Assembly (NCBI RefSeq): GCF_026745355.1
Contig: NC_079204.1
Location: 3,529,103 to 3,593,102 of the forward strand
Direction: 5' to 3'
DNA from: Beta vulgaris subsp. vulgaris
Lineage: Eukaryota > Streptophyta > Magnoliopsida > Caryophyllales > Amaranthaceae
DNA length: 64,000 nucleotides
The notes under the pieces were generated by a model, which was given only the letters and a program-made list of their open reading frames with translations, was not told the origin of the DNA and made no database searches. Shown in pieces: positions 21,621 to 32,545 of this stretch (position 1 is its first letter; every line of letters begins with the position of its first letter). Made by a program: the position numbers and the translations under genes.

Positions 21621-21622
21621 TA

Positions 21623-22137
21623 CTACTGTTAAGTCCTAAATGTTGGTCCATCCTTGGAGCTATTTTATTTAATATTGTGGGTCCAAATTGTATCTGTTTC
21701 TCAAACTGCCAAAATGTGAGAAATTTCTTATTCAAATTTTGGAAATCGATCAAATTTTAGATCGTTGTTTTCATACTGGGGTGCTTAGCTACTGTTTTAC
21801 TTAATTGGCCCATGCAGTTTAATAATCTCACACTAAACGTTAGCATTTATGGACAAGTTTGCCAAGCCGACCTAAATCTGAAGTATTGGTTTAGTGGCAT
21901 ATGATTATTGTATGAAACTATTAGTCTATAGTAGATATTTGTTGTTGTCAACTAAGATAATAGTTCTTATATACTTTATCCGTTTAGAAATAGTTGCACC
22001 ATTTCATGTTTTCACGTTTGCCAGTCCATTATTTCAAATATCAATTGTACGGTGTGGAGAATAATTGTGATTAGGGTTAACGTTAGTAAATGTTTACAAT
22101 ACAGGCCTACGACTAATAAAAGACCATGCTATCCTTT
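21623..22137. other. Non-coding spacer
   Basis: A partial Stowaway-like end ('tttatccgtttagaaatagttgcacc', about 21979) has no partner. Otherwise nothing identified. Confidence 0.45.
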
Positions 22138-22140
22138 TAA

Positions 22141-22454
22141 GGACTCGTTTGGTTCACATGGGAAGTAATTTCCCATGGGAATTTACATTTCATGGGAAAT
22201 TATTTCCCTTGTTAATTTCCTAGGAATTAGACAAAATTGTTTGGTTGACACCATAGGAAATTGCATTTCCTAGGAAATTACTCACCAAGGGGGGCTTGGT
22301 GAGTGATTTCCCATGTTTCATGGGAAGTTCTATTTCCCTTGGAATTTGTATTTCCTATGCTTCTCCCATTTCCCTCTAACCAAACACAACACCCATATTG
22401 TATTTTCTAGGAATTTGTATTTCCAAGGGAAATAGCTTCCAACCAAACAACACC
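22141..22454. mobile_element. Tourist/PIF-like MITE with repeated TTTCCCATGGGAAA
   Basis: 314 bp, ends GGACTCGTTTGGTT and AACCAAACAACACC, with TAA duplication at 22138-22140 and 22455-22457. The interior repeats TTTCCCATGGGAA- and TTTCCTAGGAAAT-type palindromes many times on both strands. Confidence 0.7.
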
Positions 22455-22457
22455 TAA

Positions 22458-23533
22458 TTATATACAATGTTACTCTAATATACACCTCATCTGTATGGGG
22501 TGAAACAACGGATATATTGGTTCGATGTTTAGTAAACAATTCAGTAGATAGGCCCTTAGTAAAAGATAATACTATCCTTTTTATATACAATGTTACTCTA
22601 ATATTAATCTCTCTATTTATCAATAAGTAATAAAAAGTTGATATTAAAATAATATACATCGAGACGAATCTAACAAGATCTCATATGACTATGTTTTTCC
22701 TAAAACATAAATCACCAAAAATAATCAAAATGCAAGATGTGAATAGTATCGAGCACTCTTTTAAAAATAAGTTCCATATGTGTCTACCTACACTACAAAG
22801 GAGAAGGTAGACAATTTCAATTGCTCGAAAAGGAATGGAGCTTTTCACATGCTAATGAGCGTGTGGCTGAGACTATAGCCATGTAAGTTTCTGAAGCGGT
22901 TTCTCAAGAGTTAGTATCGAGCACTCTTTCAAGAACAAGTTCAACCAAGTTCGATTTTACAAACAATGGTAAGAACTTCTCTACTTTACATCTCTCTACT
23001 ATGTTGACATGGTACAAGGAAAACAAGTTGTGGCTCATAAACCTAGTGAATACTCTTGAAGTAATTTTTTAATTCATTTGTTGCATTTAAAACGAAATAG
23101 AGGAAGTACTTATAATAATTTGAATTCTTATGAATGTATATTCAATTGTTTCATGCATGTAGAGCAATTGGAAGAAGGTATTATTGATAGGAGTTGGGTT
23201 AAGCCATGAGAAAAAAGGCACATTTATTTAACGGGGCCCAAAAAAATATAAGAAGAAATGAAAGCAAAGACGCCAAGACTATCATCAATACTCATAATTT
23301 GATATTATCCATCCATTTGAGCCATAATTTTTTCTAAATGCGTGCAAATCATTTAACTTTTAGCCCATGGCTCGTGGCCCATTTAGCTTGGCAATGCCAT
23401 AAAAAAGTCCAGCCTCATCTATGTTCTGATTTGGCTGCAAGAGATATCTTTGTACTGGGGGATGCAAAACTTGCATTTGATATGAGACTTTAAGAAACAT
23501 ATGTTAGAATATTCATCAAGAAAAATCTAGATA
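22458..23533. other. Non-coding, with a local duplication
   Basis: 'atatacaatgttactctaatat' occurs at about 22461 and 22584, and 'aaaaga.aatactatccttt' flanks the MITE and recurs at 22560. This indicates a short tandem duplication around the MITE site. No gene found. Confidence 0.5.
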
Positions 23534-23538
23534 ATATG

Positions 23539-23995
23539 TGTTAGGAAATCGGGTGTTGTAGTTTGATTAATGCGGAACAAAAAATCAATGAAATAATAAA
23601 GATAAACAAACAATGAACACAAGGATTTACGTGGTTCAGTCAAATTTGACATACGTTCACAGGTGGGGGATTAGAGCTTATTCACTATAATGGAGAAAAT
23701 CAAAGAGAATAATACAAAGAGTCCTAAATTCTAGAGGCTAAAAGTGTTCCATAGGTTGTGTGTAAATAATGAGCACCAAGAGTATACTCCGCACAAAACC
23801 CTAGATAAGAAAAAATGATTTAGAAACGTATCTTGCAAACCGCGAGTCGCGATATACTCTCGGAATTGGGCATATGACCTATCGTTGGAAAGCTCTTTGA
23901 ACAAGCTATCACCTCAAAATCCTTTATATATTGAGATATATGTGCATTCAAAGTTAGCATTATGCCATTCATAAGATTTCAAGTCATAAATAACA
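23539..23995 (-). mobile_element. Solo LTR (copia type)
   Basis: 457 bp with TG...CA ends (TGTTAGGAAATC ... AAATAACA) and a perfect 5 bp target duplication ATATG (23534-23538 and 23996-24000). Internal 'acacaaggatttacgtggttca' resembles the corresponding part of the 7382/10160 LTR, implying minus orientation. It is the scar left by LTR-LTR recombination. Confidence 0.75.
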
Positions 23996-24145
23996 ATATG
24001 CATTGTAAATCTAGTAGTGAAATGTATAGAAAGATCGAGCAAATAACATCTTGTTTTGCGATCTTTTTATCAAAGGAACATGTTTGGTTGACACTAATTG
24101 TCTGGTTGATAGTCATAAATGATGGTAATGGTAATGTATTTTAGT

Positions 24146-25240
24146 CAGGGGCGGATCCAGGAATTCCGAAGAGGGGTAGCGTAAGTTCGCCTTGATATCA
24201 ATTATCAATTTTCTTACCCACATTGTAAATCCATAATTCAAATATATTGTATTTCAAACCAATATTGTTTTTGTAAGCAATTCAGAATAAACGATTCACC
24301 AAATTCAATTAACAATTACTACAATACTTTGGAGATTAACATGACAGATGAAACCAATGAAAGCCATTCACCATTGGTAGAATCCCAAAATAAGCATACA
24401 CATTTAGCAAAACCAAAGACAAGCTGATTCTAACAAATCTATTATGAAAATTGACCAATAAAGAGAGCATAACATACCAAAAAGCTCTAATGCAAACTTA
24501 TCTTAATTTAGAACAATAAAAATCAAAATCGAACTCAAAATCAGATTCAAAATCAAATCAAAATGCAATGAAAAAGAGAAATCCAAACATTTCGAAGAGT
24601 AACAAAACCTCAAATATCCAAAAGCTTGAAAACCCAATTACCCAACCATTGCATATAAATTAAATAATTAAAATCTCAAAAAATAGAAAAGTTCCTTAGA
24701 ATTTTGACTAATAATTATTTATAAAAAGCTAAACTAAATACTAAAAATATATTAGGATCTGATGATATTTATGAATTCTTTGAATTTTTTTTTTCTAGTT
24801 CAATAATACAGGTTATACCAAATTAATATTCTGAAAAACAAATTCATGATGAAATTAAACAACCAAACAACCCAAGTACAACTTACGATTAACATGAAGT
24901 TTATAAGAGTGAGATTTCTTGTTAGACGATCTAATCAACTTCAAACTTCGCGATAAATATCAAATCTCATGTCCATCTCTTGTGCTGTCTCATACTTCTT
25001 TATATAAGATAAAAAAACTCCACAAATTCTGATCTTTCATCCGCCATTAATAAATGTTGAAGTAAAGTTTGAGTAGGTTTTAGCTTGTGAAAGAGAGAGA
25101 ACAGGAGAAGACGCGAAGAGAGATAACAAGAGAAGAGAGACGCATAACAGAGTTTTAGGTTTTCAGGCTTTTTAATTATTTTTTTTTTAAAACAAGGGGT
25201 AGCACGTGCTACCCCTTGTTACAACGTGGCTCCGCCACTG
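24146..25240. mobile_element. Non-autonomous hAT element with terminal palindrome
   Basis: A 1095 bp insertion with a perfect 8 bp target duplication ATTTTAGT (24138-24145 and 25241-25248), diagnostic of hAT. Ends CAGGGGCGGATCC and inverse GGCTCCGCCACTG form the terminal repeats. A second pair, GGGGTAGC / GCTACCCC, sits near each end. No transposase ORF. A 30 bp palindrome lies just inside the right end. Confidence 0.85.
25191..25220. repeat. 30 bp perfect palindrome with a central G-box
   Basis: Symmetric about CACGTG: AACAAGGGGTAGCAC and its exact reverse complement, with no spacer. CACGTG is the core site of plant bZIP and bHLH factors. It sits 20 bp inside the hAT right end. Confidence 0.9.
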
Positions 25241-25248
25241 ATTTTAGT

Positions 25249-25781
25249 ATAAATTTGTAAATAGTTCTAATGTCAATTACCTATGGTAATGCCATGTCAT
25301 TCCAAATAATCTATTTTCTTCCTAAATTTTCATTACCATCCATTATTGTAAGGAAAGGTGGTATTAAGTAGGAATGAAAATTCATGAAGAAATCCACATG
25401 TTTGAAGATGCAGTTTCATTACCATGGGCGTGGACATGAAATTTTCTTGCAAAATTACACTACAACATTATTATTACTACCATTTATGACCATCAACCAA
25501 ACGGACCATAAAGGCCACGAATTCAGAAAGTCCTAACACATATTTTTGTTAATGTAACATTAATACCTTTGCTAAACACAAGTTACATTGGCTTAGATAC
25601 ACTTGGTAAGTATTGTCAGATCTCATATATAAGCAAAATATAAATTGTATATGAATCAAGTAACAAATGAATGAAATAATTTCTTAATAGAATTAAGGGA
25701 GCTTTGAGTAACAGCCCCTAATTACACACATCATCCATTACACATAATCCAAGAACACAGACAAAGAAACAAAGTATAAAC
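25249..25781. other. Downstream flank of KNOLLE
   Basis: AT-rich, the distal part presumably KNOLLE 3' UTR. No element defined. Confidence 0.5.
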
Positions 25782-27545
25782 TTAAGAATGACTTAAGCTA
25801 GCAATAATAGGAATGACAATCAATAGTATGATCACCAATAATGCTATGATCCCAATGCACATACACTTCCTACTACCCCTTTGATAATCTTTAGCCTTCT
25901 TAAGATTCTTATTACCATCTTGAACATAATTTGATGCATTAATAACATGATGCTCAATGTTATCCATTTGCTCCCCTTGAGCCTCAACCATCACAGCCAT
26001 GTCTAAGAACACTTGGTGAAGCTCCAACAGGGACCTTTCGATCTCCTTGGCCGCGTCGTGGCGGCCTTGGATCTCGATCACTGTCTCCAACACCTTGCCT
26101 CGGCCGTGCTCTTGGATAGCATGGGATAAAATTTCACCTTCTCCTGCACCATTTGATATGATCTTTTCGATTACATCGTCATCTGGGTTCTCTCCTGTGA
26201 CAGTATAGTAGCATCTTCCTACTGTTTCCTTGTACTCAGACATCATCCTTTGCCTTAGTGCTTGGAATTCCATCATTAACTCCTTCAGCTTCTTTCTTAG
26301 ACCATTTATCACACATGTTCTAGTTCTGTCATTACAAAAATTGACAACATTTTAGGAAATTCACTAAAGATAATTTGTGAATTGTGTGATCCCTTGACTG
26401 CATAAAATTTCATGTCATAATTTTCTATCATTGACAGATTTTAGAACTGAAACTAGTTATTATTAGGCCCGGGCTACACCCCAGATAAGAAAAAATTTCA
26501 TTTATTAATATAATATTTTAAAATAATAACACTAAATACAACTTAGTCTAGTGATTAAGACTTTAATACATGTACTTGAAGTTTTGGGATCAAACCTTAT
26601 ACTATGCAATTTCTAAATTTTTTTATTTGTACATGAACTACAAGAATTAAAACTCCTTCCTATAGGAAGAGTGCCACGTGGCACAGTTTCTTGTTTATGC
26701 ACGCCTTTTAATATATTAGTATAGATTCTGCAAAACTTGTCCAATTTCAGTTAAACCCTAAACAGAACCAACCATTATAAAATTCAAAACTCTTGGTTAA
26801 TTTAGAAGTCATTTTGTATCAAACCCAGTAATGAACAAAAAAAAATTAAGCTCATGAAAGAAATATTACAACTGCCCAAAAATCATATAAAACCCTAACA
26901 GCTAGGTAAATTCAACAAGTTTCCATCTATAAAAACTACTCACAAAATTTTCCCTCCATCAATAATTATTGTTTGGAGAATTATATAGTATGATAATATA
27001 AGTATTTATCTTCTTTCACCCCAAAAAAAAAAAACTACCCACAAAATTTTCTTCAAACAATGATCACAAACCCTTTATTACCTACAATATTTTCCAAAAT
27101 CACCCAATATACATATATAAAATATGAATTATTCCCAAATTAAAGAAAATTGTGGAACATACCTATCAATGGGGGTACCCATATCAGCAGAAAGGCGGCG
27201 ATTTTCAGCAGTAGCACGGTCCATCTGTTCGAGGCGAGCTTTAATAGCTTTAGCCTTCTTAAGCACAGTTACAATATCAACACTAATTCGGCTTCGAAGC
27301 GCCTTCAAAGCTTCTGGTTTATGCAATGATTTACTCTCCTCATTCGACGCTTCCAAGGTTTTCAATGTATCTTCAATTGAACCAATTTCTGCCTTCACTT
27401 TCTCTGCTTCTTCCAAAAATGCTTCCATTTTTGGGTCTAAATTAGCTACTGACATTCCCAATTCCAAATCTTTTTCGACATCTTTCGCCGCCGCCTTCTT
27501 TAGATCAACATAGCTCAGGAATGACTTTGTCATCAAATCATTCAT
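25782..27545 (-). CDS. KNOLLE: KNOLLE/SYP111-type cytokinesis syntaxin
   Basis: Spliced CDS, complement(join(25782..26325,27163..27545)), 308 residues. It is the Qa-SNARE that drives vesicle fusion at the cell plate. Exon 1 (127 codons + 2 nt) starts MNDLMTKSFLSYVDLKKAA and holds most of the Habc domain. The intron donor is GTATGT at 27162 and the acceptor TGACAG at 26326. The join restores Arg then TRTCVINGLRKKLKE. The SNARE motif is about residues 210-275, with the ionic zero-layer Gln near 244 in VEAQGEQ. A C-terminal membrane anchor spans about 283-304, followed by a short Ser/His tail. Arabidopsis KNOLLE is about 310 aa and recalled similarity is very high throughout. A plain SYP112 paralogue is the main alternative. 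The intron holds a Helitron. Confidence 0.94.
26453..26725 (-). mobile_element. Short non-autonomous Helitron in the KNOLLE intron (copy A)
   Basis: On the minus strand it begins TCTATACTAATATATTAAAA after an A and ends with a GC-rich CCCAG..GGGC hairpin region followed by TAATAACTAG and T. This is the Helitron pattern (5' TC, 3' hairpin plus CTRR, insertion between A and T). Shares 'ggcgtgcataaacaagaaactgtg' and 'cacgtggc' with the copy at 58657. On the plus strand it has SINE-like motifs (TTAGTCTAGTGATTAAG, GGGATCAAACC). Confidence 0.8.
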
Positions 27546-27745
27546 TTTTGCTAAAATGGAAGGAATTCGAGAAATTAGAATTATGGATTTTAATGGAAAG
27601 TTTTTTATTTTTTTTTAATTTGTAGCTGGTTTTTTTTTTTTTTAGAGAATCTAGTTTAGATCTTTGTTGGAGATAAAAAGAGAGTGTGTCTGTTGATCAA
27701 AGAAGGGAAGAAAGAGGGATGTTATATTTTTTTTGAAATTGAGAT

Positions 27746-27753
27746 GACCGTTG
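27746..27753 (-). promoter_or_regulatory. MSA-like mitotic motif, proximal
   Basis: CAACGGTC on the minus strand, about 200 bp upstream of the KNOLLE start. The core AACGG is the binding site of three-repeat MYB (MYB3R) factors that activate G2/M genes, KNOLLE among them. Confidence 0.55.
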
Positions 27754-27897
27754 TAGAATTGACAAATATTTGAACGTTGGAATTCAGGTGAAAAGACTAT
27801 AATAGGGTTCTTTCGTGGGAGTAACGTTTAGAATTTAAGATTTGTGCTTTAGGGGCGCGGAGGGCTTTTTGGTCATTTGTGTTTATTTAAATAATAT

Positions 27898-27905
27898 AGC
27901 CGTTG
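27898..27905 (-). promoter_or_regulatory. MSA-like mitotic motif, distal
   Basis: CAACGGCT on the minus strand, about 350 bp upstream of the KNOLLE start. Both motifs sit in the same context (TACAACGG), which supports them as a pair. Confidence 0.5.
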
Positions 27906-28577
27906 TAGCTTGAGGAGGGAAGACAGCTATTATTATTGGGCTTCCACAGATGGGTTGTTACTCCTTTTATTTTTAAGCTTGGATTGATCTTTGGGCTGGA
28001 CTACTTTGGGCTTTCTAGGTTTTGGACTTGAAAATATATTTCAGAATAATTCATGGTTAAGAACTTAAGATAAGTTAAGTTCTCTTCAAGAAATAAAAAA
28101 AGATGTGTTAAATTCAAGGTTAAGATGGTTCAACAAGTATTTTTGGAGTCAAAAGGTTTAAACAAGTTTCATTAGAAAAACTAGTATATCGACCCGTGCG
28201 TTGTCATGTTTTCCGAACTTGAGATGCATTTACTTTCCATTTTCATTAAAATCTATTAAGGAAAACTCAACATTTAAAATAAATATAATAATTTGGACAC
28301 TTAAAACATGATTAAAAGTTGATTGAGATGGTAATTATGTCATGTATAATAGCAAAAGGTCATGGGTTCAAATCTTGTTGCAAGCTAATTTTACTTAGGG
28401 CTAAGGAGATTATATGAGTTATGTTTAAGGCCAATAAAGATTATTTGGGTTCAATTCACATCTAGTATAATAAATCTAATAAGTTCATATATGTTGAGTT
28501 CATATAAATCATCTAAGACTACAAAGTCGATATAAGATTTTGATTTAGAAAAGTTATATAAGTTACAAAAATTATTA
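27906..28577. other. Non-coding, possible Helitron end and SINE remnant
   Basis: CTAG at 28181 followed by 'tatatcgacccgtgcg' resembles the minus-strand 3' end of another Helitron family, but the hairpin is decayed. At about 28365 'atgggttcaaatct' resembles a Pol III B box, with 'ttgattgagatggtaa' some 45 bp before it. Neither is bounded. Confidence 0.35.
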
Positions 28578-28738
28578 AAAGAGACCGTCTAATTTTAATA
28601 TGAAAGTAGGCTTAGTTACTAAATGGATTAAACTAGTTACCGAAAGAAATTAAGCTAGTCATTATTGAACTAATTCTTATTTTAATATTAAGCTTATCAT
28701 TGTCTAATTTTAATTTTAAATTATTAGGCAGTCTCTTA
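28578..28738. mobile_element. Short MITE, family 'AGAGACGGTC', copy 3
   Basis: About 160 bp: starts AAAAGAGACCGTCTAATTTT and ends GGCAGTCTCTTACAAGACAAA, with the shared 'aaactagttaccgaaagaaatta' in the middle. The best-preserved inverted ends of the family. Confidence 0.65.
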
Positions 28739-29104
28739 CAAGACAAATTCATAATTTAAAAGGATCTATGTGAATATAAAATCAAGTTAATTTAGAAGTA
28801 AAAAGTACGTATGCAAGTAGTTATATTTAAGTAAAACTAAAGCTAAGTATGCCAATAGATCTAGAGTTTTATGGTCTTGTGCATACCTAGTATTGATAAA
28901 CAGTGTGCATATATCTTGAATTTATAACTGGTAGCTAGTTGAAGATGATAATTCAATCCATATTCGACTTATTTAAACAAAAAAATCTGAACATTTTTTA
29001 CTTACTTTTTGAGAGAATAGCATGTGAACTAGTGATCATTCCATGCAACTTGTTAAGAAGATATACTAGAGTAAGATGTGTGCATATCTAACCCTGTTCT
29101 AATA

Positions 29105-29440
29105 GTTTTTTTAAAAATTAAAATTAATTCATTGATTCAAAGTCATACGACATTTACAATAGAAGTCAAAACTAAACAAATAAATATCAAAATGAAACAA
29201 ATACAATTCTAAAATGACAAAACCACGATCGTAACACTTCCCTCGTCTTTCACATTGTTGTCTGATGCAGCCTTTTATAAGGGGGTATTTCGATCTTTCG
29301 TAGTTTTGAAGTAGAACTGAATTCAGTTCAAGTGATAAACGAAATACTGACATATGTTGTAACCCCGCACAAATTTCGATCAACAAGTCAACCTCTTGAA
29401 TTACACAAAAAATCAAAATCAAAAAGTCTCCAAACTCTCA
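29105..29440 (-). mobile_element. Second copy of the 6349 retroposon family
   Basis: On the minus strand the 3' end reads 'aatgtcgtatgacttt...atgaattaattttaatttttaaa', matching the end of the 6349 element. Upstream a 97-codon frame (29129-29422) aligns with its 93-codon ORF, notably AGLQHMSVFRL versus AGSQRLSIFRI, and both share LxxLFxFD-like ends. The tail is short and A-rich. No target duplication could be set, so the 5' limit is a guess. Confidence 0.65.
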
Positions 29441-29877
29441 CATGGAGAGAGATAAAACCTACTATATGGGTAGAAAAACTCTCCATTAGAAAGAGACTTA
29501 AGTTTATTAGAAACATTAACATAAAAAACTAATAATAAAGGGAGAAAAGGAGCTTACCACCGCCCAAAAGGTAGCTAATTAGTATAACTTGTCATAGTGG
29601 TGACAAGTTCCTGTAAGAAGTATGATAGTCTTACAATTACAAAATATAGCTCATCATGTATAGGACATTGAAACATTCAATATATCTGTGTATTAGAGCG
29701 CATGTCATGCTGTAGTCTGTGGTATCTCTTGGGCTAATGGGATTGAACATTTCCAATGGGTAAGAACTAAGATTATTGATAAATCTCAATTAATAAGTTT
29801 TAAACAAATAATGTTTTCTTTGCGGCCATGGATATATCATTTTCCACCGTAATTCAATAATTAGATGTTCATTTCAT
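29441..29877. other. Non-coding spacer
   Basis: Nothing recognised. Upstream minus-strand sequence of the retroposon may extend into it. Confidence 0.4.
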
Positions 29878-29891
29878 GAACCTTGTATTTT

Positions 29892-30113
29892 TTATTTTTT
29901 TTTTACATCAAAGCAACGTACTGAACAATTAATCTAAATGTAATCTATGCATACGACAACTATTAGCTATAGTATGAGCCTGTTGGACTTGATTCCTGTT
30001 GACTTTCATTAGATGGCACCAATGTAGCGTCGAGGCTGCCTCACGAATGACATCCAAAGTATGTTAGATTGTATTGTCAGCTATCTTCCTAGAGTCCAAG
30101 TACCGAACCAGGA
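29892..30113 (-). mobile_element. 5'-truncated LINE, 3' end of ORF2 plus poly(A)
   Basis: Minus-strand insertion with a T run at 29892-29907 on plus and a 14 bp target duplication GAACCTTGTATTTT (29878-29891 and 30114-30127). Translation gives the tail of the LINE RNase H domain (KIADNTI, then IREAASTLHWCHLMKVNRN, then AHTIANSC). Stops are present, so it is dead on arrival. Confidence 0.8.
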
Positions 30114-30127
30114 GAACCTTGTATTTT

Positions 30128-30756
30128 GAAGCACCATACTTGGTGATCATCATCATTGAGCCATGCTTGATAATGTATCCAATTGTAAGATTTAGACTTC
30201 TTTCCTCACATCAAGATAAGTAACCCTACAAATACATATACATACTAACTCTTTTAACAAATCGCTTGTACTAAAGCTAGAAAAAAACAATTAAGTAAAA
30301 AAAAGTGTACAAATCGATAAATCTAAAAGAACATTCATTTGTTATGTTAGTTGAAGCATACAAATATTTACATTTATGCTTCTTTGGATGACAAAATTTT
30401 CTCTCTGACTTGTGCCTATTCCGATTAGTGCTAAAAGCATTTATACACAAACATATACTGATAAAGGATAAACTAAAATTTAACACAATAGAAAATTGGA
30501 AGTAAAAATTCAAGCAAAGTCTTACAAGTGATTTCAAAGGATGAAGAGAAGATCATTATAATGTAGGATCATCAAAACATCACACAACATTATTTCTCAT
30601 AATCATCAATCCTCAAACTTTATGCATGTTTCACCATTACTCTCACTTTCAAATCTATAATTATCTCCGTGCTGCGCGCGTGGCCGTTTCCATCTTGTTC
30701 ACAAATAGACGAAAATGCCCTCAATTATAACCAATTAAAATATCCAATTTACCCTT
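30128..30756. other. Downstream flank of the seven-TM gene
   Basis: AT-rich; the right part may be its 3' UTR. A GC-rich 'cgtgctgcgcgcgtgg' patch lies at about 30668. No other feature. Confidence 0.45.
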
Positions 30757-31806
30757 TCAAACACATTCGTCTAAATCATCGATCCCTTCTTCTCTTATAT
30801 CACTCGCTTCTTTAAGCGAGTCGGTAGTCGGCATAATCACCAAAATACCCTCAGCTACAGCTCCACATGTTAGAAAACTCGCAAAATTCACAAGGACAAA
30901 AACGTAATACAAAACATCATCTGGGACCCAAAACGCAGTTATTGTCAACATCAATATTTGAGCCCCGAGGCACACCACAACCGTCCCAACAAGCACATTA
31001 ACACGCGATTTAAGGCGCTTGTTGATAACAATCGCAACGATTTTCCAACAATTTGCCAAAAACACAAGTATGTACACCACACCAAAAGCACCAAAAATCA
31101 CAATAGCCAATAAAGGGTATGTGCAATACACAATATGAGACCCGTAATTTTCATCCTTTAACAACACCGAGCTACGGTAAAAAACAGGCGGTAAATATAA
31201 CCGTCCGGGTAAAACATAAACAGCTAAATATAGCGCCACCACCAAGGGTAAACACGTAATTGCAACAAACCCGATAGCCCACAAGTTACCGGGGCTCCGT
31301 TTTTTGGTAGAAATATTAACCAAAAACAAAAGAACCACCAAGAATCCGGGTTCATATAACCCGAATGATAAAATAAGATGGAATTTACAAAATTGGGTTT
31401 GGTGAGAAAGAGAAAGTGAGGGTAAAAATGGAAAAATAAAACTCTTTCTAAAAATAGGTAAACGAAAAAGTTCGTTAATAGACCAAAGAAAAAGCATAAC
31501 TACCAACAGAAAACGTGGGGTCCAGTGAAGAGAGAAGTTTTGAAGCTTTAAAAAATGGCGGGATTTAATCCTAAGGTGTAGAATAAAAGAGAGAGAAAGA
31601 AGAGAGAGAAAGAAAAAACAGAGGATTAAAGCAATGGTGATTAAATCAAAGGAAGTATCTATTACAGGAACACTTGGAAATGTCAAATGACTTAATTTTC
31701 TCGCCGGAAAAAACGCCGGCGTAGGAGAGGGAGAGAATAATGAAGGAGAAGAGACGGCGGCGACGACGGCGGAAACATCAAATGTAGTGGTTGTGGTAGA
31801 TTTCAT
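30757..31806 (-). CDS. Intronless seven-transmembrane protein, function unknown
   Basis: A 349-residue integral membrane protein. After a Ser/Thr/Pro-rich N-terminus, hydrophobic segments fall at about 54-77, 97-113, 142-165, 174-199, 226-254, 268-294 and 298-326, giving seven helices and a short acidic tail (ASDIREEGIDDLDECV). No catalytic or pore motif stands out. A loop Cys (about 140) and YEPGFLVVLLFLVN in the third helix look conserved-type. It may belong to the plant candidate 7TM/GPCR-like group (Cand1 kind), but I am not sure. The start is the first ATG, since upstream sequence is pyrimidine-rich leader on the coding strand. Coding is uninterrupted and composition is plainly coding, so the gene is real though unnamed. 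Confidence 0.8.
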   Translation of the reverse strand: MKSTTTTTFDVSAVVAAVSSPSLFSPSPTPAFFPARKLSHLTFPSVPVIDTSFDLITIALILCFFFLSLLSLSFILHLRIKSRHFLKLQNFSLHWTPRFLLVVMLFLWSINELFRLPIFRKSFIFPFLPSLSLSHQTQFCKFHLILSFGLYEPGFLVVLLFLVNISTKKRSPGNLWAIGFVAITCLPLVVALYLAVYVLPGRLYLPPVFYRSSVLLKDENYGSHIVYCTYPLLAIVIFGAFGVVYILVFLANCWKIVAIVINKRLKSRVNVLVGTVVVCLGAQILMLTITAFWVPDDVLYYVFVLVNFASFLTCGAVAEGILVIMPTTDSLKEASDIREEGIDDLDECV

Positions 31807-32545
31807 TGAAAGATTGGGATTTTTTTATGATCAATTTTTTGTTTCTCATGAAGGGTGGATTTTTATTTTTGGTTGGGAGGAGAGAGAAAGAGAAGGTGGG
31901 TTAAAAACCCCACCTTACCCCTGTTTTCTTCCCAAGAAAAACAGGGGGGTAATCAAAAACAGGGGATTTTACAGATTTTGTAGAGTTTTGACAAGAAGAA
32001 GAAAAAAAAGATTGATTTTTTTTGTGGAAATTTGGGTGTTTTTTTAGAGAGAGAAAAAAAATGGGGAGGAAAAAAAATTGGAGAGAAAGAAAAAAAAAAG
32101 TTTTTTTTTTTGTTGGGGATGTTGAAGAGAGAAAAGCTTGAATTTCGGGAGAGAATTGTTAAGATTAGATTGTTAAGTAGAGAAGAAGAAGAAGAATTGG
32201 TAATTTTAATTGGGGTTTACTAGTTTTGGAATATGGTGGATTATTTATGATTATGTGTTTTAAAAATTGGAAAGGATTGAATTTGAGAGATTAGATATGT
32301 ATAATACTTTGGCGTTGATTTGTTAGCTGAGTGGTGGGAGAGTTGGATCTTTGGGTTGTATACTTGTATTACCACTAGCTTATGGATATACTACAAATGA
32401 AGGAATAAAGTAAACGGTTAAAAGAATAAACACCCGTATTAAAATATAAGACACTTACGCTTTATGAGAATTTGTTTTGATAATAAATATCTTTTATAAT
32501 ATGATTAATAAAATTGTCTCATTAGATTTGTCGTGAAAAATACTA
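31807..32545. other. 5' leader and upstream region of the seven-TM gene
   Basis: The coding strand is strongly CT-rich up to about 32200, as in many plant 5' UTRs. Plus-strand frames there are low-complexity shadows. Confidence 0.5.

Noticed and set aside
25782..26312. Separate 176-codon syntaxin gene starting at 26312
   Set aside because: The start would be GTG inside a spliced exon. Consensus splice sites join it to the 27163-27545 exon and give a KNOLLE-length protein.
27124..27513. 129-codon plus-strand frame
   Set aside because: Antisense of KNOLLE exon 1.
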